Origin: Segniliparus rotundus DSM 44985
GTDB lineage: Bacteria > Actinomycetota > Actinomycetes > Mycobacteriales > Mycobacteriaceae
Direction: 5' to 3'
Assembly: GCF_000092825.1 (NCBI RefSeq)
Contig: NC_014168.1
Location: forward strand, 3,091,946-3,155,945
Length of the DNA stretch: 64,000 nucleotides
Part shown: positions 26,135 through 36,711 of the stretch, one piece after another
Layout: each line of letters begins with the position of its first letter
Numbering within the stretch: position 1 is the stretch's first letter
Translations under genes and position numbers: made by a program
Notes under the pieces: model-generated
Database searches by the model: none
What the model saw: only the letters and a program-made list of their open reading frames with translations
What the model was told of the DNA's origin: nothing

Positions 26135-26932
26135 TCAGACGGCGGCGCGGAGCCATTCGGGTTGTGGGTCGGGCACGGCGGCGATGAGCTTTTGGGTGTA
26201 CTCCTCGCGAGGGTCGCGCAACACTTGGGCGCAGGAGCCGGATTCGACTGTTTTCCCGGCTTTGAGGACGACGACCCGGTCGCAGAGCTGGCTGACGACG
26301 GCGAGGTCGTGGGTGATGAAGAGGGACGCGAACCCGTGCTCGGCGCGCAGGCTCGCGAAGAGTTCGAGCACTGTGGCTTGCACGGAGACGTCGAGCGCGC
26401 TGGTGGGCTCGTCGGCGATGACGAGTTTCGGCTCAAGGGCGAGCGCACGGGCGAGGCCGACGCGCTGGCGTTGGCCGCCGGACAGCTCGTGGGGGTAGCG
26501 TTTTTCGGCTCCCTGGGGCAGCGCGACGCTGTCGAGCAATGCCCGGATTTTCTCCGCGAGCTGGTTTTTTTCGAGCTTTCGGTGGATGACGAGGGGTTCG
26601 GCGACGCATTGGCCGACGGTCATTCTGGGGTTCAGACATGTGGCGGGGTCTTGGAAGACGTAGCCGAGGCTGGCCCGGAGCTGGCGCTGTGCGCGGGTTG
26701 GGCCTTTTGCGAGTTGTTGGCCGAGGAATTCGATCCGTCCGCCGCTGGGTTTTTGCAGTCCGGCGAGGCAGCGGGCGATGGTGGATTTTCCGGAGCCGGA
26801 TTCTCCGACCAGGCCGACGGTTTCGCCGGGAAGGATGGTGACGCTCACCCCGTCCACCGCCGGGGCGGCGGCCCGGCCGGGATAGGCGACGTGGAGGTTG
26901 TCGATCACCGCGATGGGAGCCGTTTGTTCCAA
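26135..26932 (-). CDS. Oligopeptide/dipeptide ABC importer ATPase (OppF/DppF-like)
   Basis: A 265-residue ABC ATPase. Walker [11 protein letters not shown]-loop YVFQDPATCLNPRMTVGQ, signature ELSGGQRQRVGLARAL, Walker B KLVIADEPTSALD, H-loop ITHDLAVV. Pro-rich peptide-importer C-terminus (EEYTQKLIAAVPDPQPEW) is typical of OppF/DppF. It is the last gene of the importer operon, 10 bases after the other ATPase. It powers uptake with the OppD-like partner. Confidence 0.92.
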   Translation of the reverse strand: MEQTAPIAVIDNLHVAYPGRAAAPAVDGVSVTILPGETVGLVGESGSGKSTIARCLAGLQKPSGGRIEFLGQQLAKGPTRAQRQLRASLGYVFQDPATCLNPRMTVGQCVAEPLVIHRKLEKNQLAEKIRALLDSVALPQGAEKRYPHELSGGQRQRVGLARALALEPKLVIADEPTSALDVSVQATVLELFASLRAEHGFASLFITHDLAVVSQLCDRVVVLKAGKTVESGSCAQVLRDPREEYTQKLIAAVPDPQPEWLRAAV

Positions 26933-26942
26933 ACCGTGACTC

Positions 26943-28411
<1,469 letters not shown>

Positions 28412-28415
<4 letters not shown>

Positions 28416-29560
28416 GACGGGGCCCCCTCGTCGGCGGCGAGCTTCACGAGGTCTTTCGGGCGCAGTTTCGGCCTCGACCGCAGAAGCGGGTTCCCCGCTT
28501 CGGAGAGGCTTTCGCCGACGAACGCGGTGGCCAGGACCGCGAGCACGATGGCGACGCCGGGGAAGACGCTGGTCCACCACACGCCGCCGGTGATGTCGGG
28601 GATGCCTTTGTTGACGTCGTAGCCCCACTCGGCGGCTTGGCTTGGCTCCACCCCGAAGCCGAGGAAGCCAAGGCCGGCGAGAGTCAGGATCGCCTCGGAG
28701 CTGTTCAAGGCGGCGATCACCGGCAGGCTTTGGGTGATGTTCGGCAAGACGTGGCGGAAGAGGACGCGCCCGGTGGAGGCGCCGCAGACGCGGGCGGCGT
28801 CCACATACGGCTCGTTTTTCGCGACGAGCGCGCTCGCTCGGATCACCCGGTAGTACTGCGGGATGAAGACGGCGCAGACGGCCAACGCGCCTGCGGCGAC
28901 GCCGGTGAAGTCGGGGAGGCCGTTGCCGCGCAGCCAGTGCGAGAGCGCCCCCGTCCAATTGCTGAAGCTGCCGGTGGCGAGCCCGACCGAGACGAGGATC
29001 GCGAGCAAAAGCGAGGGGAAGGCGTAGAGCGAGTCCATCACGAGGGTGAGGATCCGGTCCAACCATCCGCCGAAGTAGCCGGAGACGAGGCCGAGGACCA
29101 CGCCGATCACACCGGCGATGACGAGCGAGACCAGGATGACCTCGAACGCGGTCTGTGTCCCGTAGACCACCCGCGAGAACACGTCCTCGCCTCGGACGGA
29201 GGTGCCGAAGACGTGCGCCGCGCTCGGCGGGGCCTGCCGGTCGAAGTCCACCCCGTATTTGTTTTTGGTCTGGTCGAACGTGTAGGGCGCGATCCACGGC
29301 GCGAGGACCGCGACGCACAGGAGGAACGCCATGAGGGCGAGCCCTGCGAGCAGAATGGCGCGCTGCGCGCCGTGGACATTGCCGAAAAACCGCTTGCGCC
29401 GGGCGGTTTTCCCGGTTCGGGGGGCGAGAGCCTCGGGCTGGTCGGGCCCGGTCTCGTCGGTGAGGACGAGGGCGGTTTCGGCGGGCAAGGGGAAACCCGC
29501 CGGGTCGGCGGACCCGCGCGCGAGGGCGTCCCTTTCGGCGTTTTCCTTTTCCGGTTCCAT
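28412..29560 (-). CDS. Oligopeptide/dipeptide ABC importer permease (OppC/DppC-like)
   Basis: A 382-residue permease. A hydrophilic N-terminus of about 60 residues precedes the first membrane segment ([20 protein letters not shown]). [24 protein letters not shown] is the OppC N-terminal domain signature, and the EAA loop reads [23 protein letters not shown]. Five or six more hydrophobic helices follow. It forms the membrane channel with the OppB-like gene product. Start overlaps the upstream stop by one base (TGATG) and its end overlaps the ATPase start. Confidence 0.93.
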
Positions 29561-30618
29561 CAGAACCTCACCCTCGGGTCGATGAGCGCGACGACCGCGT
29601 CCACGAGGACGCTGAACAACGCGATGACGATCACCGAGAACACGACGATGCCCTGCACGGCCTCGAAGTCCCGTTTCACGAGATAGTCGGCGAGGGCGTG
29701 CCCGAGGCCCTTCCAGTCGAAGGCGTTCTCGGTGAGGACGGCCCCGCCGAGCATGGCCGCGGTCTGCATGCCCATGACGGTGATGACGGGGATCAGGGCG
29801 TTGCGCAGCGCGTGCCGCCCGAGCACTTTGCGGCGCGGGAGGCCCCGCGCCTTGGCGGCCTCCACGTATCCGGCCTGGCTGGTCTGGATGAGATTGGCGC
29901 GCACGAGGCGGAAGAGGACGCCCGCTGTCATCAGCCCCAGCGCGAGGGCGGGCAGCACGGCGTGCTTGAGCACGTCGGCGACGGCCGACCAGTCCCCGGA
30001 GAGGAGCACGTCGACGATCATGATGTGGGTGCGCGGGCGCAAGTCCGCCAGCTCCAGTTCGACGAGCGTGGACGAGCGCCCGCCGTTGGGCAACCAGCCC
30101 AACCACACCGAGAACACGAGTTTGAGCAGGATGGCGACGAAGAACACCGGGGCCGCGTAGACGAGGATCGCGGCGAGCCGCGACACGACGTCGGGGAAGC
30201 GGTCCCGCCGAGCCGCGGCGAACCGGCCGAGGGGAAGACCGACGAGGACGGCGACCAGCATGGCCCAGACCGCGAGCTCGAAGGTGGCCGGGGCGTATTG
30301 CGCAAGCACCTCCGAGACCTTCTGATGGTCGGTGGAGGTCGTGCCGAAATCGCCGGTCGCGAGCTTCTTCAGGAAGTCCCAGTACTGCTCGTAGACCGGT
30401 TTGTCGTACCCGGCCTCGTGTTTGCGCCGGGCGATGTCGCCCGGCGACGCGCGACCGCCGAGGGCCGCGGTGATCGGGTCACCGGAAAGCCGCACGAGGA
30501 AGAACACCACGGTGACGAGGAACAGCACGGTGGGGACCACCAGCAGCACCCGGACGGCGAGGTAGCGCGCGAGGCGCCCGAAGCGAGAGCCCGGGCTGAA
30601 ACGCAAGACTGGGTTCAT
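29560..30618 (-). CDS. Oligopeptide/dipeptide ABC importer permease (OppB/DppB-like)
   Basis: A 352-residue permease with six predicted membrane helices. First helix [27 protein letters not shown] is the OppB hallmark start; EAA loop [25 protein letters not shown]; ends [17 protein letters not shown] at 30618 overlaps the lipoprotein stop (ATGA). All five importer genes are coupled or separated by 10 bases or less, one operon. Confidence 0.94.
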   Translation of the reverse strand: MNPVLRFSPGSRFGRLARYLAVRVLLVVPTVLFLVTVVFFLVRLSGDPITAALGGRASPGDIARRKHEAGYDKPVYEQYWDFLKKLATGDFGTTSTDHQKVSEVLAQYAPATFELAVWAMLVAVLVGLPLGRFAAARRDRFPDVVSRLAAILVYAAPVFFVAILLKLVFSVWLGWLPNGGRSSTLVELELADLRPRTHIMIVDVLLSGDWSAVADVLKHAVLPALALGLMTAGVLFRLVRANLIQTSQAGYVEAAKARGLPRRKVLGRHALRNALIPVITVMGMQTAAMLGGAVLTENAFDWKGLGHALADYLVKRDFEAVQGIVVFSVIVIALFSVLVDAVVALIDPRVRF

Positions 30619-32213
30619 GCCGCCCCGCCCCCCGATGTCCTGAGCGAGCCGACCAGGAGCTTGGATGGCCCGCTGATCGCCTGCCTCTGGCCCGTGACAT
30701 GGTCGGTGGTCACAAAGATCTGATGCCCGGTGAGCAGCGGGATCACGGACACCAGCTGCGCCGCCTCGCGCTGCGCCCGCGCGAGGACCGCCGCGCGGCG
30801 CGCGGGGTCGGGTTCGCCCAGCTCGCTCTGGATCAACTGCACGAGCACCGGGTCGGCGAACCCGTTGTTGATGAAGTTCTCGTCCACGAAAAACGGGGTG
30901 AGGTAGTTGTCCGGGTCGGGGAAGTCGGGGAACCAGCCGAGCTGGAAGAGCGGATAGCTGCCCTTGGCGTACTCCTGGTTGTAGACGGTCCACTCCGTGG
31001 ACTGCAACTGCACCTGGAAGAGCCCGGTGGCCTCCAACTGGGCTTTGACGAGCGCGTACTCCTCGGAGGAGGACGGCCCGTAATGCTCGGGGGTGTACTG
31101 CAGCCGGAGCGTCACCGGGGTCGGCATGCCCGCCGCCCGCAAGAAGCCCTCGGCCTTGGTTGTGTCCGGGCGCTCCCCATAGGTTTCGCGGAACGCGGGG
31201 ACCGACCCGAATTGGCCGCCCGGCACAACAGACCAGGCGGGCTCGAACTGCCCGTGGTACACGTCGCGGGCGAGCGCCTGCCGGTCGACGCTCGCGGCCA
31301 CCGCTTTGCGCACGGCGAGCTTCTGCTCGTCGGTCTGCCCCGGCTGGGCGCCTTTGTTGAACACGAGGTAGCGCATCTCGCCGCCCGACCCCTGGAAGAG
31401 CTTCACCCCAGACGTGTGGGCCAGCTCGTCGTAGTCCGTGGTGGAGAGCGTGTGGTACACGGCGTCGATACGGCGCTCCAACAGGTCGAGCTTGAGGTTC
31501 CCCGCGTTGGCGTAGTACCGGAAGACGACGTTCGACGTGGCGGGGCGCCCGTAGATCCCTCGGTAGCCGTCCCGTGCTTGGAGCAGCACGAGATCGTTCT
31601 TGCGGTAGGTCGCGATCGTGTAAGGGCCTGCGAAAGGAGCCCTCGCGACGATCTCGTCGTCACTGAGGACCCGGTCGGCGGGAAAGACCCGCTCGTCGAG
31701 GATCGGGCCGGGCATGGAGGCGAGGACCTGCGCGAACGTCTGGTCGTTGGGGACTTTGAGCAGGAAGTCCACGGTTCGCGCGTCCGGGGTTTCGACCCGG
31801 TCGAGATTGTGGAGGAGCGACTGCGGCCCGTTGGGGTCGTTGATGCGTGTGATCCGGTCGAAGGAGAATTTGACGCTCTTCGCGGTGAGCGCGTGCCCGT
31901 TGGCGAACTTCTGATTCGGCCGCAGCACGCAGCGGAACCGGGTCGGTTCGGCGAAATCGCAGCGCTCGGCGGCGTCCGGGGCCGGTTTGTCGTCGCCGTA
32001 GGGGAAGTTCAAGAGGAACGGGTAGATTTGCCCGTACAGCGTGTACGAGCCGTTCTCATAGGACCCTGCCGGGTCGAGCGTGGTCACATGGTCGGTGGTG
32101 CCGATGATGAATGTGGAGTCTTTGGGGATCTGGCGGTAGCCGTGGCCGATCCCGCACGCGGCGGCGAGAAGTGGCAGCGCGAGGAGGATGGGCAAGCGTG
32201 CGAGCGTGCGCAT
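30615..32213 (-). CDS. Oligopeptide/dipeptide ABC importer substrate-binding lipoprotein (OppA/DppA-like)
   Basis: A 532-residue SBP_bac_5 family protein. Signal peptide with lipobox LLAAAC (Cys20), so it is anchored outside the membrane. Family features: TTDHVTTLDPAGSYENGSY near the N-terminus, RCVLRPNQKFANGHALTAKSVKFSFDR, and IDAVYHTLSTTDY. It binds peptides or similar ligands for the OppBCDF-like membrane complex. First gene of the operon. In mycobacteria the comparable DppABCD system also carries heme, so ligand identity is open. Confidence 0.93.
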   Translation of the reverse strand: MRTLARLPILLALPLLAAACGIGHGYRQIPKDSTFIIGTTDHVTTLDPAGSYENGSYTLYGQIYPFLLNFPYGDDKPAPDAAERCDFAEPTRFRCVLRPNQKFANGHALTAKSVKFSFDRITRINDPNGPQSLLHNLDRVETPDARTVDFLLKVPNDQTFAQVLASMPGPILDERVFPADRVLSDDEIVARAPFAGPYTIATYRKNDLVLLQARDGYRGIYGRPATSNVVFRYYANAGNLKLDLLERRIDAVYHTLSTTDYDELAHTSGVKLFQGSGGEMRYLVFNKGAQPGQTDEQKLAVRKAVAASVDRQALARDVYHGQFEPAWSVVPGGQFGSVPAFRETYGERPDTTKAEGFLRAAGMPTPVTLRLQYTPEHYGPSSSEEYALVKAQLEATGLFQVQLQSTEWTVYNQEYAKGSYPLFQLGWFPDFPDPDNYLTPFFVDENFINNGFADPVLVQLIQSELGEPDPARRAAVLARAQREAAQLVSVIPLLTGHQIFVTTDHVTGQRQAISGPSKLLVGSLRTSGGGAA

Positions 32214-32311
32214 GCACTCCTCTCTCCGTGGGGCTCCAGTGAGCGGTGGGGCTCAAGTGCGTCCATATTCCGGCATAGACCCCGCGAGCGCAACCGCAAC
32301 GACCTCCGTGG

Positions 32312-32797
32312 CTACAGACCGGGCACGCCCGCGAAGACTTTCAGAAAGACGTCGTGGATCTGCACTGTGGCGGCGTCGGAGTAAAAGCCCCGGCGCACCG
32401 AGCTCTCGCCCCGGTACAGCTCCGCTTCGACGGGGTAGTCCCCTTGGACGAGGTACGGGTGGGCAGCGGAGGGTTCGGGCAGCCGGTTCGCCGCCGCGAG
32501 CAACTCCGACCACACAGCGCCGGAAATCGGCTTGGTGACGTGCATGTCGGGTTCCTCGGACCCGTCGACCGTGCCGTAGTCGCCCTTTTTCAGCTCCACC
32601 GAGCCCGGTTTGGCGACGATGATGTACTCGTTGTGGTAGTTGGGCGTCGCGTTCCACGGGAAATGGTCGGTGGGCGGGTAATGGTTGCCGAGGTAGGTGT
32701 ACACGACCGAAACGCCTCCGTCGTCCGCGACCGCGGGGGCGGCGGGCGCGAGCGCGGCCCCCAGCGTCGCGGCGAGGAGCAAACCCGTTCTACGCAT
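32312..32797 (-). CDS. Small exported protein, unknown function
   Basis: A 161-residue protein starting MRRTGLLLAATLGAALAP, a Sec signal peptide with an AVA-D cleavage site near residue 24. The mature part, about 135 residues with HYPPTDHFPWN and SGAVWSELLAAANRLP, is not a family I know. A -10 box (minus strand TAAGGT at 32805-32810) ends seven bases before the ATG, predicting leaderless mRNA. It resembles the next exported gene in size, signal peptide and promoter, though not clearly in sequence. Confidence 0.75.
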   Translation of the reverse strand: MRRTGLLLAATLGAALAPAAPAVADDGGVSVVYTYLGNHYPPTDHFPWNATPNYHNEYIIVAKPGSVELKKGDYGTVDGSEEPDMHVTKPISGAVWSELLAAANRLPEPSAAHPYLVQGDYPVEAELYRGESSVRRGFYSDAATVQIHDVFLKVFAGVPGL

Positions 32798-32804
32798 GTG
32801 GCAC

Positions 32805-32810
32805 ACCTTA
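32805..32810 (-). promoter_or_regulatory. -10 box TAAGGT for a leaderless transcript
   Basis: TAAGGT on the minus strand, seven bases before the ATG at 32797. No ribosome site is present between them. Confidence 0.55.
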
Positions 32811-32832
32811 CAGCATCACGAACTGGCCAGTC

Positions 32833-33348
32833 TCAGATATACGGCTGACGGCCTGGTTGGAGCGGTTCTCCGTTCGGATCGGCCGGCCACTGGCTGGGCC
32901 CCGCCATCTGGCTGAGCACGTTCGGCAGGCCAAGGGCCTCGTCCACTGGCGTGAGCGCAGCGTCGACAGGCCCCGAGCAGGCGGCGCGGTCGTCAACGAT
33001 CTCCCCGCCGCGCCACTGGACGAGACGGGGTCCGCCTTGGCATGATCCGCCCGTGTCTGCGAGCGCCTGAAGCACCGGCCGTCCGCCCCCGTCGCGAAGC
33101 GGGGTCGAGGAGTGCGAGACGTCGTCGCCCGCGCCGTTGCGGACCACCAAGTCCGCCGAACCCGGCCGGACGGTGACGGTGTACGTGGCCCAGCCCAGCG
33201 CCCCTTGCCGCGCAGCGGGCACCGTGCGCGTGACGTCGACCGAGGTGGAGTCATCGGGGGCGGGAGCGGCGTCGGCCAACGCCGCCGAGGACAGCCCCGC
33301 AGCCGCGGCAGCAGCAAGAACAACAGCGGCGAGAACAAGCGTGCGCAT
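32833..33348 (-). CDS. Small exported protein, unknown function
   Basis: A 171-residue protein with a clear signal peptide (MRTLVLAAVVLAAAAAAGL, cleavage near ALADA). The mature part has two Cys residues (GSCQGGP and AACSGP), likely a disulfide. It resembles actinobacterial subtilisin-inhibitor-type exported proteins: WATYTVTVRPGSAD fits the SSI pattern L-x-V-x-x-G, but the P1 loop is not recognisable to me, so I leave the function open. The -10 box TAAGCT ends seven bases before the ATG (leaderless). Confidence 0.72.
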   Translation of the reverse strand: MRTLVLAAVVLAAAAAAGLSSAALADAAPAPDDSTSVDVTRTVPAARQGALGWATYTVTVRPGSADLVVRNGAGDDVSHSSTPLRDGGGRPVLQALADTGGSCQGGPRLVQWRGGEIVDDRAACSGPVDAALTPVDEALGLPNVLSQMAGPSQWPADPNGEPLQPGRQPYI

Positions 33349-33355
33349 GTGGCGT

Positions 33356-33361
33356 AGCTTA
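33356..33361 (-). promoter_or_regulatory. -10 box TAAGCT for a leaderless transcript
   Basis: Minus-strand TAAGCT, seven bases before the ATG at 33348; no ribosome site in between. Confidence 0.55.
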
Positions 33362-33429
33362 CCTCCTCGCGGACGCCGTGACCATCTGCGATCGCCGCCC
33401 GAACATCCGCGCCGCCCAGCGACGCGGGG

Positions 33430-34941
33430 CTAACCGACCTGGCCTTCCAACACCGACTTGCCCAATGCGGCCTCGTCGGGCAGCTGGATCGGGTAGACCC
33501 CGTTGAAGCAGGCCGTGCAGAGCCGGGTGAGCGGTTGCTCGGTCGCGGCCACGAGCCCTTCGAGCGAAATGTGGCCGAGCGAGTCGGCGCGGATCGAACG
33601 ACGGACGCCTTCGAGCATCCCCTCGGGCCCGTCCGCCCCGTTGGCGATGAGCTCGGTCGTGCTCGGGAAGTCGATGCCGTAAAAGCACGGCCAGCGCACC
33701 GGCGGCGACGCGATCCGCACATGCACTTCGACAGCCCCCGCCTCGCGCAGCATCCGCACCAAAGCCCGTTGCGTGTTGCCCCGCACGATCGAGTCGTCCA
33801 CCACCACGAGGCGTTTGCCCCGGATGACCTCGCGCATCGGATTGAGTTTGAGCCGAATGCCGAGCTGGCGGATGGTTTGCGACGGTTGGATGAAGGTGCG
33901 CCCGACATACGCGTTCTTGGTGAGCCCTTGCCCGTAGGGGATGCCGGAGCCCTGGGCGTAGCCAATGGCGGCGGGGGTGCCGGACTCGGGCACGGGGATC
34001 ACGAGGTCCGCGTCCACCGGGTGCTCTTCGGCGAGGCGGCGGCCGATCTCCACCCGCGCCGCGTGGACGGAGCGCCCGGCGATGACCGAGTCGGGGCGGG
34101 CGAGATACACGTACTCGAAGACGCAGCCCTTGGGCTGGGGGTTCGCGAACCGGGTGGAGCGGACCCCGTCCATGTCGATGGCCAGCAGCTCGCCCGGCTC
34201 GATGTCCCGCACGAACGAGGCCCCGACGATGTCCAACGCGCTGGTCTCGCTCGCCAACACCCAGCCGCGCTCCAACCGGCCCAGGCACAGCGGGCGCACC
34301 CCCCACGGGTCTCGGGCCGCGTAGAGGGTGTTCTCGTCGAGGAAGGTCAAGCAGAAAGCGCCCCGCAGGGTGGGCAGCAGCTTCAAGGCCGCCCGCTCGA
34401 TCGCGGTGCGCCCGCCCAGGTCCTCGAGTTCGAGCTGCGGGTCGTCCGCCATGCGGGCGAGCAGTCCGCAGATGAGGTCCGAGTCCGTGCCGACAGTGTC
34501 CCGGTTGTAGTTCCTGGGGTCGACCCGCAGCAGGCTCGGGCTGGCCGTGCTGCGCTCGAGGAGTTCCAGGGTGTTGACCAAGTTGCCGTTGTGGCCCAAG
34601 GCGAGGCACCCGCCGGAGGCGACGGTGCGGAACACCGGCTGCGCGTTTTCCCACACCGGGGCCCCGGTGGTCGAGTAGCGGCAGTGCCCGATGGCGATGT
34701 GCCCGGTCAACGTGGAGAGCGAGGACTCGTCGAACACCTTGCTGACGAGGCCCAAATCTTTGACCACGAGGATGCGGCTGCCGTCGGAGACCGCGATCCC
34801 CGCCGCCTCTTGGCCTCGGTGCTGCAGGGCGTGCAAGCCGTAGTAGGAGAGTTTCGCGACGTCCTCCCCCGGGGCCCAGACGCCGAAGACGCCGCATTCT
34901 TCGCCAGGAGGGTTCTCAAGGGGGTCCGGAGCAGTGGTCAC
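33430..34941 (-). CDS. purF: Amidophosphoribosyltransferase
   Basis: A 503-residue PurF. The propeptide ends EE before the nucleophile Cys16 (EECGVFGV). The Ntn glutaminase half has HRGQEAAGIAV, GHCRYSTTG and GHNGNLVN. The phosphoribosyltransferase half has the PRPP loop VVVDDSIVRGNT. Late Cys residues (PCFYGIDF, CTACFNG) match the Fe-S type of the family. It makes phosphoribosylamine, the first step of purine synthesis. GTG start overlaps the MarR stop (GTGA), so purF translation may be coupled to the regulator. Confidence 0.96.
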   Translation of the reverse strand: MTTAPDPLENPPGEECGVFGVWAPGEDVAKLSYYGLHALQHRGQEAAGIAVSDGSRILVVKDLGLVSKVFDESSLSTLTGHIAIGHCRYSTTGAPVWENAQPVFRTVASGGCLALGHNGNLVNTLELLERSTASPSLLRVDPRNYNRDTVGTDSDLICGLLARMADDPQLELEDLGGRTAIERAALKLLPTLRGAFCLTFLDENTLYAARDPWGVRPLCLGRLERGWVLASETSALDIVGASFVRDIEPGELLAIDMDGVRSTRFANPQPKGCVFEYVYLARPDSVIAGRSVHAARVEIGRRLAEEHPVDADLVIPVPESGTPAAIGYAQGSGIPYGQGLTKNAYVGRTFIQPSQTIRQLGIRLKLNPMREVIRGKRLVVVDDSIVRGNTQRALVRMLREAGAVEVHVRIASPPVRWPCFYGIDFPSTTELIANGADGPEGMLEGVRRSIRADSLGHISLEGLVAATEQPLTRLCTACFNGVYPIQLPDEAALGKSVLEGQVG

Positions 34942-35516
34942 AGAAGATCTCCAAGCTGACGAGCGGGCTGTGCTGCGATCAGTCTACCGCGCGTTCCGCT
35001 CGCGGGCGAACCTTCCTCGGCCTCGTCCTCGCGCAACCTGCGCAGGACCGCGGCGGAAATCTCGGCCATCGCGTCGAGCTGGTCCGGGGCAAGGGCTTCG
35101 ACGAACCAGCGGCGGACGTCGCGGACATGGCGCGGCGCGGCGCGCTCGACGGCCTCGCGCCCGGCCCGGGCGAGCACGACGAACGCCCCCCTGCCGTCGG
35201 CCGGGCAGTCGTCCCGCCTCACCAAGCCCCTGCGCTGCATCCGGGCGACCTGGCGCGAGAGGCGGCTTTTCTCCCAACCGAGCCGCGCCGCGAGCTCGCC
35301 GGGGCGAAGCCGGGGCTCGGCAGCCTCAGACAGCTCCACGAGCACGCCGTAGTCCGACTCGGACAGTCCGTCGCGCCGTTGCAGCTCGCGCCCCAGACGC
35401 GCCATCAGCACAGCGCGCATGTCGAGGAAGCCGCGCCAGGCGGCGGCCTCGCGCTCGTCGAGCCACCGGGGCGGAATAAACCCGGCGCCGGGATCGTTTC
35501 CGATTCTAGTTGACAT
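34938..35516 (-). CDS. MarR-family transcriptional regulator
   Basis: A 192-residue MarR protein. ATG 35516 is used, because the extension upstream is the shadow of the pirin gene. The winged HTH is visible as LSESDYGVLVELSEAAEPRL, then RPGELAARLGWEKSRLSRQV, followed by the wing CPADGRGAFVVL. It is divergent from pirin with a perfect palindrome over its own start codon, so it probably represses both pirin and itself, and by overlap influences purF. Confidence 0.88.
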   Translation of the reverse strand: MSTRIGNDPGAGFIPPRWLDEREAAAWRGFLDMRAVLMARLGRELQRRDGLSESDYGVLVELSEAAEPRLRPGELAARLGWEKSRLSRQVARMQRRGLVRRDDCPADGRGAFVVLARAGREAVERAAPRHVRDVRRWFVEALAPDQLDAMAEISAAVLRRLREDEAEEGSPASGTRGRLIAAQPARQLGDLL

Positions 35517-35524
35517 ATCAACTA
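35507..35524. promoter_or_regulatory. Palindrome TAGTTGA-CATA-TCAACTA, MarR operator
   Basis: A perfect seven-base inverted repeat with a four-base centre, 35507-35524, covers the MarR start codon (35516) and lies 29 bases before the pirin ATG. Length and symmetry fit MarR dimer sites. Binding would block both directions. Confidence 0.75.
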
Positions 35525-35552
35525 CTTTATCCAAAGATCGGAAGGAAACGTC

Positions 35553-36521
35553 ATGCCAGCCATCACCGCGGACGTTCTCACCCTGCCCCGGATTCCCGCC
35601 CCGGACCCGGCCACGACCACCGAGCGCCCGGTGCGGTCGGTGACCACCGCCCCCTCGGGGTTCGAAGGCGAAGGCTTCCCGGTGCGCCGGGCGTTCGCCT
35701 CCGTGCCCGCCGCAGCACTGGACCCGTTCATCCACATGGACCAGATGGGCGAGGTCGAATACGCCCCCGGCGAGCCGAAAGGCACGCCATGGCATCCGCA
35801 CAGGGGGTTCGAGACCGTCACATACATGATCGACGGGACCTTCGAGCACCGCGACTCGAACGGCGGCAGCGGGACCATCCTGGACGGCGACACCCAATGG
35901 ATGACCGCGGGCCGGGGAGTCTTGCACATCGAGCGCCCGCCCGAGCAGCTCGTGGCCTCCGGAGGGCTCTTCCACGGCGTGCAGCTCTGGGTGAACTTGC
36001 CGCGCGCGCAGAAACTCGTCGCGCCGCGCTATCAAGACATCCGGGGCAAACAGGCCGCTTTGGCCGCCTCGCCCGACGGCGGCGCGCTGGTGCGCGTCAT
36101 CGCTGGCGAGCTCGCGGGACAACGGGGCCCAGGGGCCACCTCGACCCCGATCACCATGGCCCACGCCACGATCAGCCCCGGGGCCCGGCTCGCCCTGCCG
36201 TGGCGCGCGGACTTCAACGCCCTGGTGTACGCGCTGGCCGGAACCGGGTCCGTCGGCAGCGAGGCCCGGCCCGTCCGAAAGGGCCAGCTCGCCGTGTTCG
36301 GCAGGGGCGACGTGCTCACCCTCGCCGCGAGCGCCGCGCAAGCTTCCGCGGAACCAGCGCTCGAAGTGCTGCTCCTCGGCGGCAAACCGCTGCGCGAGCC
36401 CATGGTGCAGTACGGGCCGTTCGTCATGAACACGAAGGAGGAAGTGATCCAGGCCTTCGAGGACTACCAAGCCGGCCGGTTCGGCGTCGAGCCCGCCGAA
36501 GACCCGCCCCGCACCGTCTGA
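35553..36521 (+). CDS. Pirin family protein
   Basis: A 322-residue bicupin. N-terminal pirin signature: DPFIHMDQMGEVEYAPGEP, then WHPHRGFETVTYMIDGTFEH with the metal-binding His residues, and QWMTAGRGVLHIE. The pirin C-terminal domain ends with GPFVMNTKEEVIQAFEDYQAG. Pirins are iron-binding and some act as quercetin dioxygenases or as redox-sensing regulators. Ribosome site GGAAGGAAACG precedes the ATG. Controlled by MarR through the shared palindrome. Confidence 0.93.
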   Translation: MPAITADVLTLPRIPAPDPATTTERPVRSVTTAPSGFEGEGFPVRRAFASVPAAALDPFIHMDQMGEVEYAPGEPKGTPWHPHRGFETVTYMIDGTFEHRDSNGGSGTILDGDTQWMTAGRGVLHIERPPEQLVASGGLFHGVQLWVNLPRAQKLVAPRYQDIRGKQAALAASPDGGALVRVIAGELAGQRGPGATSTPITMAHATISPGARLALPWRADFNALVYALAGTGSVGSEARPVRKGQLAVFGRGDVLTLAASAAQASAEPALEVLLLGGKPLREPMVQYGPFVMNTKEEVIQAFEDYQAGRFGVEPAEDPPRTV

Positions 36522-36711
36522 ACCGCGCGCACCAGAACCTCCGCCACCGGGAAGACCAGCGCGATCCTGGCATTTGTTGCATGGGTCACATAGTTGCGAA
36601 CTGTGATTTATGCCCCACTTATCTCGTGATAGCAGGCAAATACTTCACTCGGGAAGGGTAGAATCAAGTGATCCAGGCAACTCGAATATCTGGGACTGAG
36701 GAGACAGAGCG

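Noticed and set aside
32833-33348. Calling this exported protein a subtilisin inhibitor
   Set aside because: Size, signal peptide and a short strand resemble the family, but I cannot identify the reactive loop or the full Cys pattern.
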